Shown here in pieces: positions 59,801 to 64,000 of a DNA stretch of 64,000 nt. This stretch comes from Nelumbo lutea. Taxonomy: Eukaryota; Streptophyta; Magnoliopsida; Proteales; Nelumbonaceae. The stretch spans positions 56,663,655-56,727,654 of the forward strand of contig JAKGHH010000005.1 in NCBI GenBank assembly GCA_022828595.1. Direction: 5' to 3'. The notes below the pieces were generated by a model that saw nothing but the letters and a program-made list of their open reading frames with translations, did no database searches and was not told the DNA's origin. A program made the translations under genes and the position numbers. Numbering within the stretch: position 1 is the first letter of the stretch; every line of letters begins with the position of its first letter.

Positions 59801-62800
59801 TTCCACAAAACCAAGTTATCAATCCAGCCACCAAGGAAGTCCCATCCACCACCACTCTTAAAACAAAAGATGCTCCGCCAAAATGAAGCAGCAAGGATGC
59901 TGGAATGAGATGAATTTCCTCTACTTCAATTAAGATACACGCGCTGACTAGATTCTTCCACACAATGGTTCTTGAATTGACAAACCTGAACCTCCCACAT
60001 GCTTCCCCAACATCCCTGAATGTATGAAAGCTCCAGGCATGTAAAGGAATACCAAAAACGTTTATCCAGATGAAGCTTGACAGCCCCACGTTTCTCAAAG
60101 CCCCAACAAGGGGGTTCCACCTCCCCAACCTTTAATTCTGGAACACGTATTTGATCTTGTTCACATTTGAGGATATCCTGATCTTCATCCTTACTGCTGA
60201 AAGAATAAAGAAAGAAGCCTGCATTGAGTCTCCTCACCTGGAAGGAACTACTTCACTGCCATTCAGCCACTGCCCAAGTCCACACATCTTCGACATCTGG
60301 ATCAGAGTTAACTAATTGTCCAACCAAGCATCTGTTTAGCAACTTAAGCCAATCAAAAGAGCCAGCAGTCAGGCTAACAACCACCTCTTTCATGTGTATT
60401 ACATTAACATGTAACGGAGAACTTGGATAGAGAAAAGTATTCTCTTTTAACTTCTACAAGTTTATTCTGATGATGATGAAATGAAAGAAGTAAAAACAAT
60501 TAAGTTTGATGCACTTCACATGGTTTAAAATGGAGCTGTTTGTTCCACCAGTAATAATTAAACAAAATGCTATCACTGAACATGTATAAAAAGATGAATA
60601 TATTGAATTGCCTGGTTAAATATCTTTAGTTAATTGTTAACATGAAGACCTTTAATTATTGTGTATCTGGGTGCTCTATTTTTCTTGGAGTTGTTAAGTT
60701 CTTAGAACTTTTACATGGTTCTTGTTTATCTTTCTATATCATTTTTTTCCTAAAGAAGCACACTTTTAGTTCTGCTTTGCTGTACAATTATTACATCATT
60801 GTATATGGGCCATAGAGTGTATATCATGTCTCTTTTGTAGATCTTTAGGTGATTTTTCTCATATTAATACAGATTCTATCCTTATAAAAAATATCAAAAT
60901 ATCTAACTTTGAAGGCCTTAATATAGGTTTTTAGTCACAATGTTCCTTTATTTTTTTAGCTCAGTTCCTTTCTGCGGATATAGGATATCGTATTTTGAGA
61001 TGTTATAGTTAGAAACAACATGTTATGTAGAACTACAATTCTTTGCATACACATTAGATGCTTCTAATGCATGTTCCTACTTGATTAGTATACATTTCAA
61101 ATCAAAATGTTTGGGGCAGGGGAGGGCAGATAAATCTTTTTGTAAAGGGATATACTATACTTGATCATACATGAATATGATTTATTAATATTAAATCAAT
61201 ACAAAACTTTACCTTTCTCTCAAGAACAAGTTTGACAACTCTTTTTTATGTTTTGAGCCAAGTTATTAATATTAATATTAAATCAATACAATACTACCTT
61301 TTTTTTTTTGGGGGGGCGGGGGGGAGGGAGGGGGGTTCTATCTCAATTCTCAACTTATTGTTTCCATTTGATTTCTGTATGCTTCTTTTCCTTTGAAATG
61401 CCTCACTTTTTAATTTGCGTTTTTTCTCCTTTTTACTATCAGTAATAGAACTTTTTAAAATGACCATTAAAAAGTGGATACCCTAATGACTTCTGTTATT
61501 AGCTCTACTTTTTTAATGATATATTAATATGACTTCTATATTTTTTCAATAGCTCCACTTATTTTGTTAACAAATGACTTCTGTCATCCTAGTGTATGTC
61601 ATTACTTTATTGATGTATGGTATTATTCAAACTCACTTCATATTTTGATATTCATCCCCATATTCTGCAAACTCACAGATTCCTATTCTTTGGGAGTATA
61701 ACAGAATGAGTATGTTAAATCTTGTTGCAAGCATTGTTAAGGTAAGCTCTTCTACCTCTTATTTCATGTGGTATTATTTTGCTGCTCCATGTTTCATAAT
61801 AACCTAGACATAATTGGTCAAGGTTCTGAAATAGCTTTATCTGAAGATTAATGGGATCCACACAATATTTGAGCAATGATTTCCATTGTACAGAGCTTAC
61901 TTTCTGACAAGCTAATAATGGAAAATCCATACTTCTCAAGAAAGCTACAAAGTTATGAAACTTAGGGCAGAAATTCTATAATTAGAAAAGATTGGAGGAT
62001 TATTCCATTAGTTAAATGCATTTTTGCATTTCTTTATCTTCTTGTTTCCCAGGTAGAAGGCACCCTTGTCCCCTTTGCATGTTCCAACAGTTAAATAGCC
62101 ATTAAATGTTAATCTGATATTGCTTCTTTTATTAAGGCATTCACCTATTTGATGTTAAACTGTATAGACAGGAGTACATGGAAGGATCTTATCATCAAAA
62201 GGTGGACAACCTTTGCCTGCCTCTATTGCAATCAAAGGAATAAATTCCTCGGTTTGTTCCCTAACCATTTTGTGAAGTTCATATTTACTCAAACAGTATG
62301 GGTCCTTGCTATCATATTATCAATTTGTTCAACCATATAGTTCCTTTGCAGGTGGTGGTGGTTGAAAATAATTGATTTCTTTTTCTTTAAATCTTTTTAT
62401 AAGATCATTTGGCCAGATTTTTGCCTGACACGTGTTCAACCCTATATTAACAGAATAACAGCCTAAATCCTCAATACCTTTATGATATTGCAGTCTAATT
62501 TCCAATTAGACAGTCTGTCGCCTGACCTTACTCTTTGAATGTGGCCCCTCTACAGAATTATAATTTCCCATCTTTTCTCATATCATGAGATGCCATATTC
62601 CATTCACTACATTTGAACTTTGTTTAAAGCTAATCCCATGATATATACTTCATATATAATTTATTTTAAGCACTATCTGTCTCTGCAAATCAGACATTGC
62701 ATCTGTGCCAATTCAGGCCTTTCTCTGATGTGTCATTGGTTCTTTCTCAACATAAACTTGGATGATGATTTGCATATTAACAGGTTGAAGCTGGTGGACT

Positions 62801-62847
62801 ATTTGGTGATTACCATCGAATACTTGCCCCTGGAGAGAGTTATGAAG
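20677..62847 (+). CDS. SOL1: SOL1-type M14 metallocarboxypeptidase, 14 exons visible, 3' end beyond window
   Basis: Exons: 20677-20788, 21054-21120, 21224-21319, 24113-24143, 24264-24320, 41819-41914, 42341-42463, 42615-42719, 54356-54402, 56807-56932, 57235-57337, 61679-61741, 62168-62251 and 62784-62847. All introns are GT..AG and all phases join, giving about 391 codons. Residues 1-27 are a signal peptide. The zinc ligands are His127 and Glu130 (HGDE) and His228 (SLHGG). Substrate-binding Asn188-Arg189 (DLNRDF), Tyr299 (QDWNY) and catalytic Glu310 (ELTLEIS) are all present. Exons 12-14 begin the transthyretin-like domain (TGVHGRI, DYHR). Arabidopsis SOL1 is an endosomal carboxypeptidase D-like enzyme that trims C-terminal Arg from CLE peptide precursors, acting in meristem signalling; about 100 residues including the membrane anchor should follow past 64000. 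The start follows the signal peptide; exons 2-3 are the least certain. No disabling change was seen. Confidence 0.92.
20790..20819 (+). repeat. (CT)n tract at the start of intron 1
   Basis: About a dozen CT units begin a few bases after the exon 1 donor, within transcribed sequence. The length is likely polymorphic. Confidence 0.8.
21320..22036 (+). other. intron 3, unique part, with (TA)n
   Basis: No gene. A (TA)n tract at about 22017-22037 abuts the 3' end of the antisense LINE that follows. Confidence 0.5.
22037..23097 (-). mobile_element. 5'-truncated LINE in intron 3, antisense
   Basis: On the minus strand the zf-RVT domain ([29 protein letters not shown]) is followed by RNase H ([30 protein letters not shown]). 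It ends ...TTTCCTGTTATTGATCAA then (AT)n, like other LINE 3' ends here. Stops and frameshifts lie between the domains. The 5' end is near a [16 protein letters not shown] stretch at about 23040. No target duplication found. Confidence 0.75.
23280..23637 (+). mobile_element. LINE 3' end fragment in intron 3, sense
   Basis: The frame [15 protein letters not shown]..., then VKRSAN, stop, [10 protein letters not shown], is the C-terminal part of the plant LINE RNase H domain. It is followed by a T-rich 3' tail with CTTAATGAAATTCC and a short A run at 23631. Confidence 0.65.
24321..24796 (+). other. intron 5, leading unique part
   Basis: No gene or bounded repeat seen. Confidence 0.4.
24797..25107. 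mobile_element. Tourist-like MITE in intron 5
   Basis: Left end GGATCCATTTATTTGCAG and right end, reversed, GGCTCTGTTTGTTTGCAG form an inverted repeat. The flanking trinucleotides are CAA and TAA, a duplication with one change. No coding capacity in 311 bp. Confidence 0.55.
25108..25496 (+). other. intron 5, unique part between MITEs
   Basis: A short open frame crosses from here into the next MITE but resembles no protein. Confidence 0.4.
25505..25952. mobile_element. hAT-type MITE with perfect 8-bp duplication
   Basis: Ends TAGGGGTGG...CCACTCCTA; the inverted repeat continues imperfectly inward (CGAGCC and GGCTCG words). A perfect 8-bp duplication GTTGTATC flanks it (25497-25504 and 25953-25960), as hAT elements make. 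The body is built of GAGCTTGG/CCAAGCTC sense and antisense words around a very AT-rich centre. It has no transposase. Diverged relatives are at 10441 and 55519. Confidence 0.88.
26022..28551 (+). mobile_element. 5'-truncated LINE with 10-bp duplication, intron 5
   Basis: Boundaries are firm: AGAAAGTGCC at 26012-26021 is repeated at 28552-28561, directly after the poly(A) run (28539-28551). Reverse transcriptase remains are [34 protein letters not shown] and [13 protein letters not shown]. Then come zf-RVT ([21 protein letters not shown]) at about 27560-27640 and RNase H ([41 protein letters not shown]) at about 28000-28430. Many stops, frameshifts and an internal deletion within the reverse transcriptase (near 26270, where motif blocks jump) make it dead. 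Same orientation as the host gene. Confidence 0.88.
30241..30495 (+). repeat. 113-bp tandem duplication inside the LINE reverse transcriptase
   Basis: ATTGTTAAGGTGCTGTCTTG and following sequence occurs at 30241 and again at 30354 with near identity. The first unit lacks 29 bases (GGTAGGCAGATC...) that the second retains before GCCAAGAGAGTGTGGAGG. Confidence 0.8.
30699..30958. mobile_element. 260-bp hAT-type MITE inside the LINE
   Basis: Ends CATGGTTTTCAAAACTGG and, reversed, CAAGGTTTTTAAGACCG form an inverted repeat. An exact 8-bp duplication ATCAGAAG flanks it (30691-30698 and 30959-30966). Removing it restores the LINE reverse transcriptase reading from LAIR to RQGDPLSP, so it inserted after the LINE. 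Confidence 0.82.
31346..32349 (-). pseudogene. inverted LINE ORF1 segment
   Basis: A 281-codon open frame on the minus strand (32357 to 31512) contains [28 protein letters not shown], an acidic Ser/Glu-rich middle and a [13 protein letters not shown] end with a basic KKKERKR tail. These are features of plant LINE ORF1 C-termini; a similar FVGAGPTK block occurs in the ORF1 at 57506-60431. It sits in reverse orientation between two parts of a plus-strand reverse transcriptase. This is either a rearranged separate element or an inversion during insertion. Confidence 0.6.
32350..32925 (+). mobile_element. LINE reverse transcriptase C-terminal part
   Basis: [37 protein letters not shown] is the conserved post-catalytic segment that normally follows [11 protein letters not shown]. 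It thus continues what was broken at 31345. [20 protein letters not shown] and LGKWVWRF follow. Homology fades at about 32920. Confidence 0.7.
32926..33540 (+). pseudogene. LINE ORF1 fragment, sense, interrupted by a copia element
   Basis: The plus-strand frame reads low-complexity ORF1-like sequence with [20 protein letters not shown] and, after a stop, [15 protein letters not shown]. The roughly 60-bp segment around AAATGGGCTTTCAAATGGAC is present twice (about 33015 and 33175). The last frame (33258-33545) is acidic and Ser-rich and is cut by the LTR at 33541. Confidence 0.5.
33541..33910 (+). repeat. 5' LTR of the sense copia element
   Basis: Differs from the 3' LTR at 7 of 370 positions by direct comparison (about 98% identity), suggesting a fairly recent insertion. 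A TATATATA promoter-like word is at about 33733-33740. Confidence 0.92.
33911..34090 (+). repeat. 180-bp segment duplicated after both LTRs (copy 1)
   Basis: Matches 36182-36361 with 2 differences in 180 bp. After this point the two copies diverge abruptly: this one runs into copia pol sequence, the other into inverted LINE ORF1 sequence. A normal element would have a tRNA primer-binding site here. Confidence 0.9.
34099..35805 (+). pseudogene. copia pol fragment: reverse transcriptase and RNase H, open frame
   Basis: One uninterrupted frame of 568 codons. It starts in the linker before reverse transcriptase ([17 protein letters not shown]) and carries [55 protein letters not shown] and the catalytic YVDDIVVTG. 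RNase H follows ([52 protein letters not shown]). It ends at 35805, a few bases before the polypurine tract. The domains themselves look intact, but without gag, protease, integrase and a start codon of its own the element is not autonomous. Confidence 0.88.
35812..36181 (+). repeat. 3' LTR of the sense copia element
   Basis: Partner of 33541-33910; ends CAACCTACA followed by GTGTG. Confidence 0.92.
36182..36361 (+). repeat. 180-bp segment duplicated after both LTRs (copy 2)
   Basis: Partner of 33911-34090. If GTGTG is the target duplication, this copy is in its original genomic place and the copy behind the 5' LTR is the transplanted one. Confidence 0.85.
36362..36900 (-). pseudogene. inverted LINE ORF1 fragment
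   Basis: The minus-strand frame (36899 to 36243) contains [12 protein letters not shown], clearly related to [12 protein letters not shown] on the plus strand at 33058. A Ser/Thr/Pro-rich linker and [14 protein letters not shown] follow. ORF1 pieces in opposite orientations flank the copia element, so the surrounding LINE sequence is rearranged. Confidence 0.5.
37081..41155 (+). mobile_element. LINE ORF2, nearly full length but broken
   Basis: It starts [11 protein letters not shown], the usual start of the plant LINE endonuclease, with [29 protein letters not shown] and TSDHFPVRL following to about 37770. Reverse transcriptase blocks are [57 protein letters not shown] and the catalytic FVDDLILF at about 39140, then [11 protein letters not shown] and [13 protein letters not shown]. 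zf-RVT ([20 protein letters not shown]) is at about 40345-40420. RNase H ([48 protein letters not shown]) ends near 41135. Stops and frameshifts occur at several places (for example after ~37130, ~38130 and ~39138). No poly(A) end is visible; the sequence passes into another LINE fragment at about 41225. Confidence 0.85.
41225..41680 (+). mobile_element. fragment of a second LINE family
   Basis: The frame [20 protein letters not shown]...WWKNVKM, then after a frameshift [34 protein letters not shown] and [16 protein letters not shown], is the segment between reverse transcriptase and zf-RVT of a LINE different from its neighbours. It ends about 140 bp before exon 6 of the host gene. Confidence 0.6.
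42711..42836 (+). repeat. 83-bp tandem duplication copying the exon 8 splice donor
   Basis: TTGCATGGGGTAACACTTCT followed by TTTCTGTTTCTCT occurs at 42711, where GGG|GTAACA is the exon 8 donor, and again at 42794. The second copy is a ready-made cryptic donor 83 bases downstream; using it would add 83 bases and shift the frame. Confidence 0.85.
42837..43405 (+). other. intron 8, unique part
   Basis: No gene or bounded repeat recognised. Confidence 0.35.
43406..43753 (-). repeat. 3' LTR of the antisense copia element
   Basis: 348 bp, TGTAAACC...TCTTTACA as read on the plus strand. It pairs with 48573-48919. Confidence 0.9.
43754..48080 (-). pseudogene. copia gag-pol, decayed
   Basis: Read leftward from about 48080: gag ([12 protein letters not shown]; then [18 protein letters not shown]), a CCHC knuckle ([14 protein letters not shown]), protease ([13 protein letters not shown]), the integrase zinc region (HFRLGHLS...[12 protein letters not shown]) and integrase core pieces ([31 protein letters not shown]). 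Next come reverse transcriptase ([51 protein letters not shown]) and RNase H ([13 protein letters not shown]..., [12 protein letters not shown]). Stops interrupt it in gag, before VAERKN (near 46130), before FDVKN (near 44974) and in RNase H (near 44130). Part of the integrase core between about 46330 and 46360 is lost. Not functional. Confidence 0.88.
48555..48572 (-). other. primer-binding site of the antisense copia element
   Basis: Minus-strand TCTTGGTATTAGAGCAGG directly follows the 5' LTR. The TGGTATTAGAGC core matches the usual plant copia site for initiator methionine tRNA with one change. Confidence 0.8.
48573..48919 (-). repeat. 5' LTR of the antisense copia element
   Basis: 347 bp; pairs with 43406-43753. 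Confidence 0.9.
49137..53147 (-). mobile_element. 5'-truncated LINE with 14-bp duplication, antisense in intron 8
   Basis: TCTCTTTTGTACTC flanks both ends exactly (49123-49136 and 53148-53161). The plus-strand T-rich start at 49137 is the poly(A) tail in reverse. On the minus strand: endonuclease from about 53150 ([33 protein letters not shown]), connector ([21 protein letters not shown]), and reverse transcriptase ([78 protein letters not shown]). [11 protein letters not shown] and [18 protein letters not shown] follow, then zf-RVT at about 50070-50400 and RNase H ([27 protein letters not shown]) at 49690-49300. Stops and frameshifts throughout. Confidence 0.92.
53162..54355 (+). other. intron 8, distal unique part
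   Basis: No gene or bounded repeat recognised. TCTCTGCTTCTGCAG at its end is the acceptor of exon 9. Confidence 0.45.
55519..55988. mobile_element. hAT-type MITE with internal minisatellite, nested in the LINE
   Basis: The left AAGGTGTGGCCACGAGCCGAGC and reversed right CAGGGTGGGTTCGTGCC ends resemble the family at 25505. The body is dense in GAGCTCGAG words. The likely 8-bp duplication, AGCTGTTA and AGCCGCTA, has two changes. Inside, a 30-40-bp unit GGAGACCTCG(A/G)CT(T/C)GGCACC is repeated imperfectly about four times at 55725-55830. Confidence 0.6.
56312..56493 (+). repeat. 91-bp tandem duplication in the antisense LINE
   Basis: ATTCTCA(G/A)AGGATGCATCAT through GGTGCTGCTCTTGT is repeated twice, offset 91 bp, nearly identical, so recent. 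Confidence 0.88.
57506..60431 (-). mobile_element. LINE ORF1 block, antisense in intron 11
   Basis: GAAAAGTAT occurs at both edges (57497-57505 and 60432-60440), a probable 9-bp duplication. On the minus strand from about 60250: [17 protein letters not shown], then [11 protein letters not shown]...[29 protein letters not shown], the DUF4283-like RNA-binding ORF1 region of plant LINEs. An acidic linker, [20 protein letters not shown] and a Lys/Glu-rich coiled-coil-like tail (about 58080-57730) follow. The ORF2 that should follow is missing, and sequence passes directly into a T-rich 3' end. A 550-bp insertion at 59165-59717 interrupts it. Confidence 0.72.
59165..59717. mobile_element. insertion in the LINE ORF1, flanked by direct repeats
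   Basis: ATCAATTTCTC(G/A)TC(C/T)ATG occurs at 59147-59164 and 59718-59735, an 18-bp direct repeat with two changes that looks like a target duplication. Between them is an AT-rich half (59230-59530) and a GT/AC-rich half (59565-59715) packed with GTGGTGTGGAC and CACACCAC words that can form hairpins. No protein. The class is unclear. Confidence 0.5.
60441..61678 (+). other. intron 11, distal unique part
   Basis: No gene. A near-repeat of ATTAATATTAAATCAATACA with a following ACCTTT occurs at about 61187 and 61270, just before a poly(T)-poly(G) tract. Confidence 0.45.
61301..61336 (+). repeat. T-run then G-rich tract with quadruplex potential
   Basis: After nine T's, 27 bases (61310-61336) are almost all G with only one C and two A's, giving more than four runs of three or more G's on the sense strand of intron 11. 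This matches the pattern for a G-quadruplex and is also prone to length change. Confidence 0.7.
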
Positions 62848-64000
62848 GTATTTATATGTTATTATTTTCATCTTTCAATCCTCTAATCTTAAAGTAATCA
62901 TTTTTTGCCACTTTATTCCCTCTTCTGTTGAAAATGAAAATACTTTCAAGATATAGTTTTTTACTTTTTTTTGTTCAATTTCAGCTCTGGAATATGAATG
63001 TTTTAACAATGGCAATGGCATTAAATAGAATGGAATGGCGAAATAGGATTCATGTAGCTGGCCCCATATAGTTAGGATAAAGGCTTCGATGAAGACAATG
63101 AACTTCTACCTTCTGTTAATCAGAAATTTAAGTGTGGCTTTAGGATTGAATAACTACTGTATTAATTTTTTTTCTTCCAATATTAGCTGCAGTCTTGCAG
63201 ATAAGTATTACCTTGTAAATAGGAATAAGAAAAGTTGCAAAAAAATAAACTAATAATAATAATAAATTTGTCAAAAAAGAAAAAAAGAAAGTGCCCACAC
63301 GATGTGAACAAGATGCAAGAGTGTGGTCATAATATGGCAAAGAAAAAAGAAGTGTATAAGTTGTTTCTCAAATCCGTGGCTGTCAAGATATCAATAAAAA
63401 AATACATGGCTGTCAAAATTCTTTAATCTAAAATGATTATAGTAGTCAAGATATCAATAAAAGAATACGTGGCTGTCAAAATTCTTTAATCTAAAATGAT
63501 TATAGTAACCACAAGGATGGCTGGCACATCTTTCAGCATCAGAATAAATTCCCTGTTTAACTTGAGAAAATCTTATTCAATGTAATTGGCTGCACTTTGT
63601 ATAGAAGAAAAAAATAACTGAATCCATTTGGATCATGGTCATATTGCTTTTATAAAAAATAACCCATCTTAACCCTTTTCAGTGATTAAATTCATCTAAG
63701 GTTCTGTTTTACCTGACTGTTAGGCTCCATTGACAAGTTTTGATGAATAGTATCCTTTTTTGAATCCGTGAAAATATCAAGAAAAAAGGGATTTATATCC
63801 TTACATTAGTAGTGAGGCAGAATGTAGAAATACAGGATCAAGATCATTAACAGATCAGAAATAGTTTTATTAAGTCATATTATGTGACAAGGTACAGCAG
63901 ATCAGGGGCTACCAGCCCACCCCAGGGCTGTATGACTCAAATAGCTCGAACCTTTGTGCCCCTTTCTAGTTAATTCATCTGCTAGAGTGTCAGAAGATTT
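62848..64000 (+). other. start of intron 14
   Basis: No further carboxypeptidase exon was found before the window edge. The 63-bp tandem repeat below is the only structure seen. Confidence 0.55.
63382..63507 (+). repeat. 63-bp tandem repeat, two copies
   Basis: GTCAAGATATCAATAAAA through ATGATTATAGTA is repeated at 63382 and 63445 with two changes. Confidence 0.88.

Noticed and set aside
63382..63507. CRISPR-like repeat
   Set aside because: Only two directly adjacent 63-bp copies without spacers, in a plant intron.
62848..64000. Last carboxypeptidase exon within the window
   Set aside because: No segment encodes the expected V.AS.PGYKSK-type continuation or a C-terminal membrane anchor, so it must lie beyond 64000.

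Overview
This is nuclear DNA of a flowering plant. It carries a two-zinc-finger (A20/AN1) stress-associated protein gene, a spliced plant SOL1-type carboxypeptidase gene with GT..AG introns, and a plant transposon set: a FAR1-domain Mutator-like element, two Ty1/copia elements, many L1-type LINEs with a plant zf-RVT domain, Tourist and hAT MITEs, and Helitrons. Very large transposon-filled introns suggest a woody eudicot or early-diverging angiosperm. I cannot name the species from sequence alone.

Layout. 1-2.3 kb is a gene-poor flank with a broken 3' fragment of a ribosomal protein S14 (uS11) gene. 2.35-9.76 kb is one Mutator-like element with 463-bp terminal inverted repeats and a decayed FAR1/MULE transposase on the minus strand. 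10.4-12.2 kb is AT-rich and holds a decayed hAT MITE, a Helitron fragment and a Tourist MITE. 12.6-14.1 kb is the intact SAP gene with possible bZIP sites upstream. 14.8-19.6 kb is intergenic, with a minus-strand Helitron and three related Tourist-like copies.

From 20.68 kb to beyond the right edge runs a single plus-strand gene, an M14 metallocarboxypeptidase of the SOL1 type. Fourteen exons (about 391 codons) are visible, with all zinc-binding and catalytic residues present. The last part, a C-terminal tail and probable membrane anchor, lies past the window. Its introns total over 40 kb and contain nearly all the retrotransposons: a LINE 3' end on each strand in intron 3; a nested LINE and copia mosaic in intron 5 (17.5 kb); a 5.5-kb antisense copia and a 4-kb antisense LINE in intron 8 (11.6 kb); an antisense LINE in intron 9; and an antisense LINE ORF1 block in intron 11.

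The most unusual local structures are a 247-bp tandem duplication covering the carboxypeptidase 5' region and first codons, which leaves a decoy start codon; an 83-bp duplication that copies the 5' splice site of exon 8; two mutually exclusive ways of joining exons 1-3; and a copia element whose 5' half was replaced by a copy of the sequence that follows its 3' LTR. No CRISPR, tRNA, rRNA or clearly new multi-gene system is visible. The two apparently functional genes are the SAP gene and the carboxypeptidase; everything else is mobile-element or pseudogene sequence.
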